64,000 bases of DNA from Promethearchaeota archaeon (GCA_030603385.1 JAUVXW010000019.1:1-64000), one strand, 5' to 3'; counted from the stretch's first letter, positions 51,029-60,888 are shown. Translations and numbers: made by a program. The notes: generated from the letters alone by a model not told the origin.

Positions 51029-51325
51029 TAAGTTAAGCTAATACAAAAATTCTTTCCTATAATTTTATATTCTATTTTATGTAATTTTATACTTATTTCC
51101 ATCTCAATTTATGAAATTTTAAATGTAAAAGATATAGTTCTAAAATTGTATCATCTACCTCTTTAATTAATTCTTCTTATTTTATCAAATCCAAATCAGT
51201 TTGATACTGAATCTACTACTCTAAACCATATTACCAACAAAAAAATATATTTAGTACTTTTTACTATTTAATATTTAGTAAAAATTTATTTGGGAGTTTA
51301 ATTTCATAAAGTTTGATTTAGTGAT

Positions 51326-52105
51326 ATGGGGAAAGAAAAAAAGGCATTAGGGATAAAGACAACTCGATATTTTACTAAAAATTGTTCTAAATGTGATTTT
51401 GAGTATCCAAATTGGTTTACTAATTGCCCAAAATGTGGAGCAGCTTGGGATGAAATGGAAGCAAAGGCATTTTCAACTACCGTAGCAGATCAAAAGAAAA
51501 CAATCAAGATTGTAGTAAAGATAACTGAAGAAGATTTTAACAGAGCAATACTATATGTGAATTTAATTTTTAGTGCAGATCAAGGGAAGTCGTGGTATCA
51601 AATGCCAATGGACACAAAGATGGATTACTATATTGCTGAAATTGATGAAATCCCTTCGGGTTCAATTATTACTTATTACATTGAAGTTTATTTAGAGAAT
51701 GGAGAAAGAATTATTGAAAATAATGATAATAAATATTTTTATTATAAAGTGGGTGTATCTATTGGAGAACCTGAAGAAAAACCTACCGAAAGGGAAAAAA
51801 AAGCGTTTAAAGAACAAATTAAAGAATCTCCAATCAAACCTAAACAATACTCTAAAGATTCCAGGGAATCTCAAAAATCAGAAACTTATGTAACCAGAAA
51901 TCTGATTGAACAATCCACAAGGATCCCTCAAGAACCAATTAAGTCCAATACAGATGCTAGTTCTCAAGAACAATCTTCAAATGATTTAACGATTTTTGGC
52001 AAACCTCAAACAAAAATTGATCCTGAATTAAAAGTTTGTACTTATTGTAATTCTAAAATAAAGAAAATGTGGAGTACTTGCCCAATTTGTGGAAAAGATC
52101 TATAA
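51326..52105 (+). CDS. Protein with zinc ribbons at both ends and an Ig-like core
   Basis: A 259-aa protein. The N-terminal ribbon is CSKCDFEYPNWFTNCPKCG (about 19-37). Residues ~55-145 are beta-rich (ILYVNLIFSADQGKSWYQMP, SGSIITYYIEVYLENGE), like an E-set/Ig or carbohydrate-binding sandwich. A disordered Lys/Ser/Gln-rich linker of ~90 residues follows, then a C-terminal ribbon, CTYCNSK...CPICGKDL. The downstream neighbour (convergent) is a GTPase that also ends in a zinc ribbon. No enzyme motif; probably a scaffold. Confidence 0.7.
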   Translation: MGKEKKALGIKTTRYFTKNCSKCDFEYPNWFTNCPKCGAAWDEMEAKAFSTTVADQKKTIKIVVKITEEDFNRAILYVNLIFSADQGKSWYQMPMDTKMDYYIAEIDEIPSGSIITYYIEVYLENGERIIENNDNKYFYYKVGVSIGEPEEKPTEREKKAFKEQIKESPIKPKQYSKDSRESQKSETYVTRNLIEQSTRIPQEPIKSNTDASSQEQSSNDLTIFGKPQTKIDPELKVCTYCNSKIKKMWSTCPICGKDL

Positions 52106-52207
52106 CTAATCCTAACAATTAATTTAGGCAATAAAGAATGCATTAAACATTGAATTTAATTAAAATACTTAAATTTTGTTCATATAAAAAATACATATTA
52201 AAAATAA

Positions 52208-53890
52208 TTATAAGTGTGAACCACACTTGTTACAAAAAGCATAATCAGAAGATAATATTGCACCACAATTTTTACAGATTATTAGCTCTTTACTACCTGA
52301 TTTGGAACCATTGCTTTGAGGTGTTGGTGTTGACTGAATTGGCGTGAAACCACTAGGTTTACTTCCTATATCAGCAGCGTTTGGAATTATCCTCAGTTTA
52401 CTGTTTTCTTGAATTTGTGATTCTTTTTTTTCGCTAAATGGAACAAAGTGAGATGAATGAGCATTTGTTGTTTCATCATCTTTCTGTGTTAAGGCTTGAA
52501 AAAGAGAAGGCGTACTAGTTGGTTTGCTTACGGGAGTTATAGGTGGAATTGGAACTGCAGCCGTAGATTCTACTTTCGCTTTCTTTTCTTTTTTAGGTTT
52601 TTCTTTCTTTTCCTTTTTAGTTTTTTTCATTGCTTCTAGTAATTGTTGCTGTTTTTCTTTTTCTTCTTGAATTTTCTTTTCCTTCTCTTCCTTCTTTTTC
52701 TGTTTTTCAAGTTTTTTCATATCTTTCTTTGAATAAATCGGTTCAGGCATGTAATCCATTAAAGAATCAGATTTTGGTTGAGGTTCTCCTTGTGACCTAA
52801 GAAAAGGAGTGGGTGGTAGATTAGAGCTTTCTGCCGTTGGAATTTCTTTAACAGATTGAAATCCTTCTGGTGCTGGTGCTGGGGTGGGAACATTTGAAGC
52901 AAAAGGAACGGCTTTTGGCTTGTAAGTTTCCTCACTAGTAGATATTGAGGATCCTTGAAAAGGAATAGAACTGGTAACTTCTTCTGACTTTTCTTCTGCT
53001 ATTATTTCTTCCGGTGTTTTAAATTCAAAATCTGTTGATCCCATGTTTTGGGTTCCAACCTTTGATTCAGGAATCGGGATTTCTGGCTCAGATTCTGGCT
53101 CGAAAGAGTGACTTGGGGCGGGAGATTTTATAAGAGCGGGTTCTGGAACTGGGGGAGCTTCATATTCAAATTCTGGTTCTGGTTCAAATGATGATACTGG
53201 TTCTTGTTTCACCGTCGTCATAGGTTCTGGAACTGGTGGAGCAGAATAGTCAAAATCAGGCTGCACTTGAGCTGAGGTGGGTGTATAGGCTTCAGAACCT
53301 GTAATTGGTATAAGTCCGGGGTTAAATACCACATTATTGGATATAAGCTGATCTGGAACTCCTGATCCTATCATTAGGCAAGCGAGAATATAGAAACAAT
53401 CGCCGACACCGTCTCCTGTCTTTGCAGAAGTCTCCATGTAATATAAATTAAAATCACGTGTGAATGTGTTGATTTCATCTAAAGATACAGCCCTTTGATC
53501 TACTAAATCGCTTTTATTTCCAACTAATAGTAAAGGAATCTCGGTCTTTACATTTGCTCTAACCTCTTCAATCCATCCAGGCAGATGTTCAAAACTAGCA
53601 GAATTTGTTAAATCAAAAATCAATAAGGCTCCTAATGATCCTCTGTAATACATTGGTCTAATTGAGCTAAAACGTTCTTGTCCGCCTGTATCCCATATTT
53701 GCAGTTTTGATCGAATTAGTCCTTCATTAGAATCAATATTAATTGTTTTTACGTGAAAATCCACACCGATTGTCATCTTATAATCCTCTGTAAAGAAGCC
53801 CTTAGAGAATCTGAGAGTTAAAGCAGTCTTTCCGACGCCTCCATCTCCTACAACAATCGATTTAAAAAGATAGTCATATTCTTCAGCCAT
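52208..53890 (-). CDS. Rab-like GTPase with long disordered tail and zinc ribbon
   Basis: A 560-aa protein; ATG 53890 follows GAGGA (a GTG codon lies directly before). The Rab-like domain spans ~1-180 (numbering from the GTG): G1 GDGGVGKT 17-24, switch I MTIGVDF, G3 WDTGGQ 67-72 (Gly where most Rabs have Ala), G4 NKSD 126-129, G5 ETSAK 154-158. Residues ~200-530 are Pro/Glu/Ser-rich with repeated EPEPE-like and PVPEP motifs and a Lys/Glu helix (~385-435). The last 24 residues form a zinc ribbon (CKNCG...CNKCG). There is no prenylation site, so the ribbon or the linker must provide targeting. Confidence 0.94.
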   Translation of the reverse strand: MAEEYDYLFKSIVVGDGGVGKTALTLRFSKGFFTEDYKMTIGVDFHVKTINIDSNEGLIRSKLQIWDTGGQERFSSIRPMYYRGSLGALLIFDLTNSASFEHLPGWIEEVRANVKTEIPLLLVGNKSDLVDQRAVSLDEINTFTRDFNLYYMETSAKTGDGVGDCFYILACLMIGSGVPDQLISNNVVFNPGLIPITGSEAYTPTSAQVQPDFDYSAPPVPEPMTTVKQEPVSSFEPEPEFEYEAPPVPEPALIKSPAPSHSFEPESEPEIPIPESKVGTQNMGSTDFEFKTPEEIIAEEKSEEVTSSIPFQGSSISTSEETYKPKAVPFASNVPTPAPAPEGFQSVKEIPTAESSNLPPTPFLRSQGEPQPKSDSLMDYMPEPIYSKKDMKKLEKQKKKEEKEKKIQEEKEKQQQLLEAMKKTKKEKKEKPKKEKKAKVESTAAVPIPPITPVSKPTSTPSLFQALTQKDDETTNAHSSHFVPFSEKKESQIQENSKLRIIPNAADIGSKPSGFTPIQSTPTPQSNGSKSGSKELIICKNCGAILSSDYAFCNKCGSHL

Positions 53891-54210
53891 CACATGTCCT
53901 CTGTTTACTGTTCACTTTAATATATTTTTAAAATTTTCAAAAATGTTCAAGCTTATATATATTATAACTATAAATACAAATTTATAATTTTATTTATATC
54001 TATAAAAGGAGATTCCGTTATTATACTAATAATTAAATGAGTTATCGAGGTATTATTTTTTTGGCAAATAGAGATAAAATAATTCTAAATTTAATAATTG
54101 TATCAAAATATTAAATAATTTAATTTATAGCTTCTTCATTTTTTTGTTAAAAAGATTTTTTATAAACGATTCATATACTTTTTACAAGTTTTAATTGGAA
54201 GTTGAAAATT
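53891..54210. other. Divergent promoter region between GTPase and ilvE
   Basis: About 320 bases of very AT-rich sequence between divergent genes. It contains AAAAGGAG near 54,004 and a 25-codon ATG frame at 54,037, but their spacing is too long to be convincing. I see no RNA gene or repeat. Promoters for both flanking genes must lie here. Confidence 0.4.
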
Positions 54211-55239
54211 ATGGTAAACCCTAAAGATATTGATTTTTACTCATTAGGATTTAATTTTGTTGAAACTAAGACTATGTTCGTTTCTGATTTTAAAGACGGT
54301 AAATGGGATGAAGGTAAGCTAGTACCCTTTGGTAATATTGAAATTTCTCCTGCGGCATGTGTGTTAAATTATGGACAAGGAATTTTTGAAGGAATGAAAG
54401 CTTTAAGAGCAAAGTCAGGAGAGATTACCTTATTTAAGCCAAATGAAAATGGAAAAAGATTTAATCAAAGTGCTAAAAGAATGCTAATGCCGAAGTATGA
54501 TATTGATAAATTTATAGAAGCAATCAAAAATGTGGTAAAGGCAAATGAAGATTACATCCCTCCTTACGATAGTGGAGGAGCTTTATACATCCGACCTATG
54601 TTGTTTGGGAATGGACCAATGTTGGGTGTAGCTTCGGCAAAAGAATTCAAGTTAATCATTTTTACAGCTCCTGTTGGACCTTATTTCCCCGAAGGTTTTA
54701 ACGGTATTGATTTAGAGATTTCGAAAAAGTATACAAGAGCCGCACCTGGAGGAACTGGCTCGACAAAAACAATCTGTAATTATGCTGGAACAATGTTACC
54801 AGCAAAAGAAGCAAAGTCTAGAGGTTTTGCTCAAATTTTATACTTAGACGCAGTCAATTTAGAGTTTATAGAGGAGGTTGGAGCTGCTAATTTTTTTGGA
54901 TTAATAAATGGTAAATTAGCCACTCCTAGAAAAACAGGAACAATTCTTGAGGGAATCACAAGAGAATCTATTTTAGAATTGGCATTAAAAAAACTAGGAA
55001 TAGAAGTCGAAGAAAGAGATATTTCTTATAAAGAATTATTCGATGAGAGTTGTACTGAAGCTTTCTGTTCAGGAACTGCTGCGGTTATAACACCTATAGC
55101 TTCAGTTTCTTTAGAGGGTAAAGAAAAGATTTTCAATAATAAAGCACCTGGTGAAATTACAACAAAATTATATGAAATACTAACGGGAATTCAACGTTTA
55201 GAAATTGAAGATGAATTTGGATGGATAGTTAAAGTCTAA
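54211..55239 (+). CDS. ilvE: Branched-chain amino acid aminotransferase
   Basis: A fold-type IV PLP enzyme, 342 aa from ATG 54211, preceded by GGAAG (the frame is open from TTG 54202). Motifs: LNYGQGIFEGMKALRAKSG, then YIRPMLFGNGPMLGV, SKKYTRAAPGGTGSTKTICN with the PLP Lys in the usual place, and ESCTEAFCSGTAAVITPI. It catalyses the last step of Ile/Val/Leu synthesis or their degradation. Other branched-chain genes are not in the window. Confidence 0.94.
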   Translation: MVNPKDIDFYSLGFNFVETKTMFVSDFKDGKWDEGKLVPFGNIEISPAACVLNYGQGIFEGMKALRAKSGEITLFKPNENGKRFNQSAKRMLMPKYDIDKFIEAIKNVVKANEDYIPPYDSGGALYIRPMLFGNGPMLGVASAKEFKLIIFTAPVGPYFPEGFNGIDLEISKKYTRAAPGGTGSTKTICNYAGTMLPAKEAKSRGFAQILYLDAVNLEFIEEVGAANFFGLINGKLATPRKTGTILEGITRESILELALKKLGIEVEERDISYKELFDESCTEAFCSGTAAVITPIASVSLEGKEKIFNNKAPGEITTKLYEILTGIQRLEIEDEFGWIVKV

Positions 55240-55254
55240 TTAGCAATTTTTCTT

Positions 55255-55764
55255 TTAATTTGATAATTTTTCAATTAGACTATAAAAAGCCTGTTTTACA
55301 TTAAATCCTGTTTTTGATGATATTTTTAAATATCCTATTACGTTCTTATTATTCCTTATAATCTCTGAAATATAATCGTCAAAAATATGTGCTTCGCTAG
55401 TATCAATTATATCACTTTTTGTACCTATAATATAAGCAGGTATATTTCCATAATGATTTAATTTATGAATCCATTCCTCAACGCCTTCGAGTGTATTAAA
55501 TCGCGATAGATCAAATAATACGAAAGCAGCAAGAGAACCATTTACAAAATCAGATAATAACTTCTTAAATTGATTTTGACCTGCAAAATCCCACATTACA
55601 AAGTTATACTCATATCCATTAATATGGACATCTTTTGAAAAGAAATCCACTCCCTTAGTTAATTCGCTATTCATATCAAAATTATCATGTATTAAGCGGT
55701 TAAGAAATGAGGTTTTTCCTACTCCTCCATCTCCAGAAACAATGAGTTTAATCGTTTTTTTCAT
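55255..55764 (-). CDS. Ras-like small GTPase, 169 aa
   Basis: A compact GTPase: G1 GDGGVGKTS at 11-19, switch I TKGVDFF, G3 WDFAGQ about 58-63, G4 TKSD about 113-116 (Thr for Asn of NKxD), and G5 SSKTG about 148-152. The first Asn-to-Thr change in G4 is known in some Ras relatives and should still read guanine. There is no C-terminal cysteine for lipid attachment. It converges on ilvE with a 15-base gap. Confidence 0.93.
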   Translation of the reverse strand: MKKTIKLIVSGDGGVGKTSFLNRLIHDNFDMNSELTKGVDFFSKDVHINGYEYNFVMWDFAGQNQFKKLLSDFVNGSLAAFVLFDLSRFNTLEGVEEWIHKLNHYGNIPAYIIGTKSDIIDTSEAHIFDDYISEIIRNNKNVIGYLKISSKTGFNVKQAFYSLIEKLSN

Positions 55765-55935
55765 TTTAATATATACTATTTTATTTCAAATTTAAAAAAG
55801 TACAATAAAATTTGTTTTCCGTAATAGTAGAACATAAAAAAAGTTTGTTAGTTGAATAAATACTTTTATACATAAACGTAAAATAAATATATAGTATATT
55901 TCTAAAGAGATTATTATAGGGAGAACAAATTAAAT

Positions 55936-56328
55936 TTATGAGATCCGGAGAAGTTGTGAACCACCTGTGCTAATTAGTTCATTTTCTCCATTCCAGACTT
56001 TTGCTTTACAGAAATAAATATTTTTTCCACTCTTTATGCATTTTGCTTTTGCTAAAAGCCGTCCTTTAGAAACAGGTTTAAGAAACTCAACTTGCAAATC
56101 TATGGTTGTAACATAACCATTAGGATATATTAATGAAAATGCAGCACATGCACATGAAGAATCAATTAGAGATGCTATAACACCTCCATGAACCATACCA
56201 TTCTGAGTTAAATCTTTTCTAACAATAATTTCAAAATTAGCTCTTCCATTGCCAATCTCTAGCAGTTTAAGACCTAATGTTGAGTAGTAAGGAATTCTAT
56301 TATAAAGAACTTTTTTTAATTCTTCCAT
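55936..56328 (-). CDS. PaaI-type hotdog thioesterase
   Basis: The frame is open from 56385, but the Met at 56328 (130 aa) matches the usual start of this family. The hotdog core includes TQNGMVHGGVIASLIDSSCACAAF, here as NGMVHGGVIASLIDSS, with the catalytic HGG and Asp. Then come VTTIDLQVEFLKPV and KNIYFCKAKVWNGENELI. These enzymes hydrolyse acyl- or phenylacetyl-CoA thioesters. It is divergent from the Loki-family gene at 56416. Confidence 0.88.
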   Translation of the reverse strand: MEELKKVLYNRIPYYSTLGLKLLEIGNGRANFEIIVRKDLTQNGMVHGGVIASLIDSSCACAAFSLIYPNGYVTTIDLQVEFLKPVSKGRLLAKAKCIKSGKNIYFCKAKVWNGENELISTGGSQLLRIS

Positions 56329-56415
56329 ATTATTTATCTCTTTCTTTTGGAATTTAATATTTATTACCTGCTTTCTTAAATGCAAAGAAATAAAACTTAA
56401 TTAAACCACAAATTC

Positions 56416-57303
56416 TTGATGCTTAAATTTTCAATAAATGATCACCTTGAGCTTAGACTAGAAAATAACAAAACAAATATTTATGTAAATAATGAGTTGT
56501 TTATCCAGTGTAAATATCTTCTATTAAACATATCTATAGAGGAAATGGATAATTTAAAAGATATAAATTCGATTGACGAGGCTGTTGTAAAACTAAATAG
56601 ATCTTTTGAATTTTCAAGCCCAAAGGCGATTAAGATCTCCCCAGAAGTTCAATTTTGGGGACATTGTTCTAATTTACAAGTATGGTATGAAAATAATTAT
56701 AACTCCTGCCTAATCCATAGTAATTTAGCTTTTCCATTGCTTAAAAAACTCACAGAGGCAGGAGATCTTTGTGCAAAAAAAGTATTTAAAGAAGAAATCG
56801 CAAAGAGGTTTGAGAATGGACATTTAGGTACTGTTCAATTTTTTGTTTATAACAATTACTTAGATTTTTTAAATAAAGGAGAATTGGAATGTTTATTTGA
56901 GCAATCGAGTGCTATTCTAATTGAAAATATTCTAAATCAATTAAAAAAATTAGTGATTTCTAGCTTGACTAATTATAGAACAATAAAAGAATTAATAGAT
57001 TTAATTTTGTTTATAGATTTAAAGTTTAATAAAATCCTTCTGATTGAAATATTTAAACACTTTCCTCAAAAATACGAAGAGCAATTTGCAAAATTAGTTT
57101 TACTACATTTAAACTATAAAGAATTTAATAACTACAAAATCCCTTATGGTAAATTTTATTATTATTTCGAACAGTTCATTACCTTTTTGTATGAAAATTA
57201 TCCTTGCTTCAATAAACTAAACAAATTTTTGGATTCTGGTTATTATAATTCTTCTTATTCTTTAGAGGAGAGATTTGCTTATGGTGCAGTTACTTACAAA
57301 TGA
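56416..57303 (+). CDS. Lokiarchaeal FWGHCSNLQ-family protein, 295 aa
   Basis: The motif SPEVQFWGHCSNLQVWYE followed by NLAFPLLKKLTEAGD and KKVFKEEIAKRFENG is one I recall from many Lokiarchaeal proteins, often joined to LRRs. Here the N-terminal ~80 residues form a beta-rich domain (KTNIYVNNELFIQCKYLLL) and the C-terminal ~120 are helical without LRRs. ATG 56416. A degraded relative lies at 62489-63010. The function is unknown. Confidence 0.8.
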   Translation: MMLKFSINDHLELRLENNKTNIYVNNELFIQCKYLLLNISIEEMDNLKDINSIDEAVVKLNRSFEFSSPKAIKISPEVQFWGHCSNLQVWYENNYNSCLIHSNLAFPLLKKLTEAGDLCAKKVFKEEIAKRFENGHLGTVQFFVYNNYLDFLNKGELECLFEQSSAILIENILNQLKKLVISSLTNYRTIKELIDLILFIDLKFNKILLIEIFKHFPQKYEEQFAKLVLLHLNYKEFNNYKIPYGKFYYYFEQFITFLYENYPCFNKLNKFLDSGYYNSSYSLEERFAYGAVTYK

Positions 57304-57454
57304 AAAGTCTAAAAAATGCGATCATGAATTTTAATTTCAAGCTTATAAATTAACGGTTTTTAATAATTAAGAATAACCTTTAAAGATTAATTATCAAATT
57401 TAATCAAAAACTAAAGAAATTAATAAAAATAAGCATTTGCGGATTTGAAGAAAA

Positions 57455-58507
57455 ATGAAATCATGGATGTTATATGGGGCTTATGGGTATACAGGAAGTT
57501 TGATCGCACAAGAAGCAAAAAACCGTGGTCATTCACCCGTATTAGCTGGACGTTCTGCCGAGAAACTCATTCCATTCGCAGAAAAATTAAACTTAGATTA
57601 TATTGTACTAGATTTAAAAAATGAAAATGCTTTAGTAAATACTCTTGAAGAATTTGATTTAGTTTTTCATTCAGCAGGGCCTTATAAATTTACAAGTGCT
57701 CCTATGGTGAAAGCATGCTTAAAATCCAGTACAAATTATGTTGATATTACCGGTGAAATCCCTGTTTTTGAACAGAATTTTAGATATGATACTCAAGCAA
57801 AAGACAAAGGAATTGCAATTATATCAGGAGTTGGATTTGACGTTGTTCCTACTGATTGCTTAGCTAAATATGTCAGTGAAAAGATTATAAGGCCAACATC
57901 TTTGGATCTTGGGATAACAGCTATGAGTAATCCAAGTCCTGGCACTCTTAAAACGATGTTAGAACATTATAATATTGGACAATTAGTCAGAAGAAATGGA
58001 ATCCTTATACCTCTTGAGAAGGAAGAAATCCGAAAGATACAGTTTTCTGATAAAGAACGGACAGTAAGACCAGTTACATGGGGTGATTTATCTACTGCTT
58101 ACCGAACAACGGGTATACCGAATATAACTACTTACTTTCCTTTACCGAAGAAATTCCCCAATTTACTTGGTTCTGTTGGAGTTTCGCCTAAACAAATGTT
58201 TGAAAATAAAGAATCTAAGAAAAAGGTTGAAAGATGGATTGAAGAAAATATTCATGGACCTGATGAATTTAAACGAAAAACCTATCGATGCTATATATCA
58301 GCTTCAGTATATAACAATGAAGGTATGGAAGCGCATGCTTGGCTTGAAACAATGGAGTCTTATCGTTTCACTGCTGTTTCAGGAGTGCGATCTGTAGAAA
58401 AATTATTCGATATTGAACCTACAGGTGTGTTAACACCGGCTTTAGCTTTTGGAGCAGACTTTATATTAGAGATTCCTGAGACAAAGCGTATTGATTCTAT
58501 TAATTAA
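57455..58507 (+). CDS. Saccharopine dehydrogenase-like oxidoreductase
   Basis: A 350-aa protein with an N-terminal Rossmann motif GAYGYTGSLIAQEA (about 8-21), GHSPVLAGRSAEKL, and NYVDITGEIPVFEQ. This is the saccharopine-dehydrogenase/trans-acting enoyl reductase superfamily. Members reduce enoyl lipids or act on diverse substrates, so the name should not be read as a lysine-pathway role. The substrate is unknown. ATG 57455. Confidence 0.87.
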   Translation: MKSWMLYGAYGYTGSLIAQEAKNRGHSPVLAGRSAEKLIPFAEKLNLDYIVLDLKNENALVNTLEEFDLVFHSAGPYKFTSAPMVKACLKSSTNYVDITGEIPVFEQNFRYDTQAKDKGIAIISGVGFDVVPTDCLAKYVSEKIIRPTSLDLGITAMSNPSPGTLKTMLEHYNIGQLVRRNGILIPLEKEEIRKIQFSDKERTVRPVTWGDLSTAYRTTGIPNITTYFPLPKKFPNLLGSVGVSPKQMFENKESKKKVERWIEENIHGPDEFKRKTYRCYISASVYNNEGMEAHAWLETMESYRFTAVSGVRSVEKLFDIEPTGVLTPALAFGADFILEIPETKRIDSIN

Positions 58508-58601
58508 GATATTAACAATAAACTTATTTTTTATCCAAAATATTCCATTAATAAAATCAATTTACTATACTTGAATTCTCAAAACATTACGATTAGCATT
58601 T

Positions 58602-58874
58602 ATGACAAATCCGTCAATTATAGCAAAGTTAAATATTAAGAATTGTATTGGTTGTGGTGCTTGTGTTGAAATTTGCCCTAAATGTGCAATCCCATATTCT
58701 CTAATTGGATTTATATCATCATTGGCAAAAATTAATGCTAATAGATGCGATGGATGTGGAAAATGTGTTGAAATCTGCTCGCATAGAGCTATCGTAATGA
58801 TTAAACAAAATTGTCAATATTACCCGTTAGATAAGAACTATTTTTTTAGGACCTCTGCAAAGTATATCATCTAA
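58602..58874 (+). CDS. 2x[4Fe-4S] ferredoxin
   Basis: A 90-aa protein with two cluster motifs: CIGCGACVEICPKC (about 14-27) and CDGCGKCVEICSHR (about 49-62), separated by a ~20-residue insert. The C-terminal tail adds ~25 residues. In the second motif the last Cys is followed by Ser where Pro is usual. It is an electron carrier, and the radical SAM gene 142 bases downstream may use it. Confidence 0.92.
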   Translation: MTNPSIIAKLNIKNCIGCGACVEICPKCAIPYSLIGFISSLAKINANRCDGCGKCVEICSHRAIVMIKQNCQYYPLDKNYFFRTSAKYII

Positions 58875-59015
58875 ATTTTGAACAACATCTAGATTACTGA
58901 TATATTAGATTTAGGAGTATTAATATTTAAGTAGCAAAAAATTATCATTAGAAAGATTTATTAAGGTTCCAAATTAACTGGAATAGTAAAAAGCTTCTAA
59001 AAGTGAGATTTTTCT

Positions 59016-60284
59016 ATGGAAAAAGAACATATTTTTTTGAAATTATTTGGTCAAAAACTCATTAGTTATAAGAAGCTTAAAAATGGTCAAGTTGCAGGAA
59101 CTGGTCTTCTCAACCCTCTCCTTGATAGATTACGGATATATCGTCTAGTTTTTATGATACTCTTACAAGCTAAATTCTATAAAAATTATGACACAATTGG
59201 AAAATGGGAAGGAAAAATGGTTGCAAATACATTTGCTCCCCCAGTTGGAAGCCGTCCTATGCTCCGCGCTTTAAAAGGATTAGTAAAATCCCAATTAATG
59301 CCTTATCCCTTTCCTGTTGCGATGACTTTTGCGATTACATATAAATGTCAATGTAAATGTGTTCATTGCAGTGCCGGCAGGCATTTTAATAAAGATAGGA
59401 GAGAATTATCCACAGAAGAGGCTAAAAAACTAATTGACGACGCACAGAAATTAGGCGTAACTATCATTGCCTTCACAGGAGGAGAACCCTTACTGCGCGA
59501 AGATGTTTTTGAGCTTATCTCTCATGTAGATAAAAAAAAAGCAATGCCTGTAATGTTTACAAATGGTCAATTTCTTACAGATGAAAATGTGGATAAATTA
59601 GCTGATGCAGGTCTTTATTCATTATTTTTAAGTATTGATTCCCCTGATCCTGAAAAACATAACAAACTAAGAGGGATGCCAGGATTATTTGAGACTGCTA
59701 TTGAGGGACTTAAGAAGGTGAAATCAAGAGGGATTTTTGCGGGTTTTTCCTCTTATGCAACCCGCTCTGGAACAGAAAAAGGAATATATAAAAGGCTACA
59801 TGAATTAGCTATTGAACTTGGTCTCCACAATATAATCCTCTTTGATTGCGTGCCTACAGGAAATATGTTGAAAGATACAAGCGAAATGTTGACATTTGAA
59901 TTGCGAGAAAAACTTCATAATTATTCTGCTGAAGTATTTAAAAATAAAATTGTTCCGCCAATTTCATCTCAAGCCTGGCAGAATTCTGTGGAAGCATACC
60001 TTTCTGGGATAGGATGTTTAGCTGCAAATATTCAATGCTACGCTTCTGCTTATGGAGATATCGCTCCTTGTGATTTTACACCTATTTCTTTTGGAAACAT
60101 CAGAAAGGAATCTTTAAAAAAGATATGGATGCGGATGGTGAAACATCCTGCATATAATCACCGAAGTCCTTTCTGTAGGATGCAAAATAAAGAATTCCGA
60201 GATCTTTATATTAATCCAATACCTGATGACGCTTATCTTCCATACGAAATAAAAAAACTTCCTATCGTTGACTATCGAAAATGA
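59016..60284 (+). CDS. Radical SAM/SPASM-type enzyme
   Basis: A 422-aa protein from ATG 59016. The first ~100 residues form a helical N-terminal extension. The radical SAM motif is CQCKCVHCSAG (CX3CX2C, about 109-118), with FTGGEPLLREDV about 38 residues later. A C-terminal cysteine-containing domain includes GCLAANIQCYASAYGDIAPCDF and SPFCRMQN, the auxiliary-cluster region of SPASM/twitch enzymes. These mature peptides or make haem precursors; the substrate here cannot be told. Confidence 0.87.
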   Translation: MEKEHIFLKLFGQKLISYKKLKNGQVAGTGLLNPLLDRLRIYRLVFMILLQAKFYKNYDTIGKWEGKMVANTFAPPVGSRPMLRALKGLVKSQLMPYPFPVAMTFAITYKCQCKCVHCSAGRHFNKDRRELSTEEAKKLIDDAQKLGVTIIAFTGGEPLLREDVFELISHVDKKKAMPVMFTNGQFLTDENVDKLADAGLYSLFLSIDSPDPEKHNKLRGMPGLFETAIEGLKKVKSRGIFAGFSSYATRSGTEKGIYKRLHELAIELGLHNIILFDCVPTGNMLKDTSEMLTFELREKLHNYSAEVFKNKIVPPISSQAWQNSVEAYLSGIGCLAANIQCYASAYGDIAPCDFTPISFGNIRKESLKKIWMRMVKHPAYNHRSPFCRMQNKEFRDLYINPIPDDAYLPYEIKKLPIVDYRK

Positions 60285-60342
60285 AAAATTTGTAAAATGA
60301 ATCTCGTTCTACGCAAGCAATCTATTTATGTTCATTTTTTCC

Positions 60343-60888
60343 CTATTTTTTCATCATATATTCCTGAGGAATTTCTTGCCCTAATCCCGCTTCTTTAAAT
60401 TTCTGACCATTATCTACATAAAGATTAGAGCCCCATTCTCCCATTCTTCTACGTGGATATTCTTTCTTTTTGATAGCAGGTACACCAGCATAAAGACAGT
60501 TATCTTCGGCTTTTCCTATAATAACAGATCCGCCTGCTATAACTACTCCTGTTCCAACTTTTGAATCTTGAAGAACTATTGCTCCAATTCCAATCAATGT
60601 TGAGTTGCCAATAGTAGAGGGGCCGTGTACCATTGATAAATGTCCAAGAGTTACATTTTTACCTATTTTACATAACCCTTTAATTGTTGAATGGATTACA
60701 CAGTTCTCTTGAATACTTGTGTTTTCTCCCACTACAATTTTACCCCAATCCCCTCTTAATTTCGCACCAAACCATATATTTACATAAGCACCAATCTCTA
60801 CATCCCCAATAATAACCGCGTCTTTAGCTATAAATGCAGTGGGATGAATACTTGGGGTTGTTCCATTATATGGTGATGCAACAATCAT
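60343..60888 (-). CDS. Gamma-carbonic-anhydrase-like hexapeptide protein
   Basis: A 181-aa left-handed beta-helix: repeated (I/V)-G-x4 turns (AVIIGDVEIGAYVNIWFGAK, then TIGNSTLIGIGAIVLQDSKV). Three histidines fit the zinc site (CVIHS and LGHLSMVHG). Members of this group include carbonic anhydrases and acyltransferase-like proteins. Activity is not certain without the catalytic loop. Confidence 0.9.
   Translation of the reverse strand: MIVASPYNGTTPSIHPTAFIAKDAVIIGDVEIGAYVNIWFGAKLRGDWGKIVVGENTSIQENCVIHSTIKGLCKIGKNVTLGHLSMVHGPSTIGNSTLIGIGAIVLQDSKVGTGVVIAGGSVIIGKAEDNCLYAGVPAIKKKEYPRRRMGEWGSNLYVDNGQKFKEAGLGQEIPQEYMMKK

Noticed and set aside
54037..54114. 25-codon ATG frame upstream of ilvE
   Set aside because: The nearest ribosome-binding site is too far upstream and composition equals the non-coding background.
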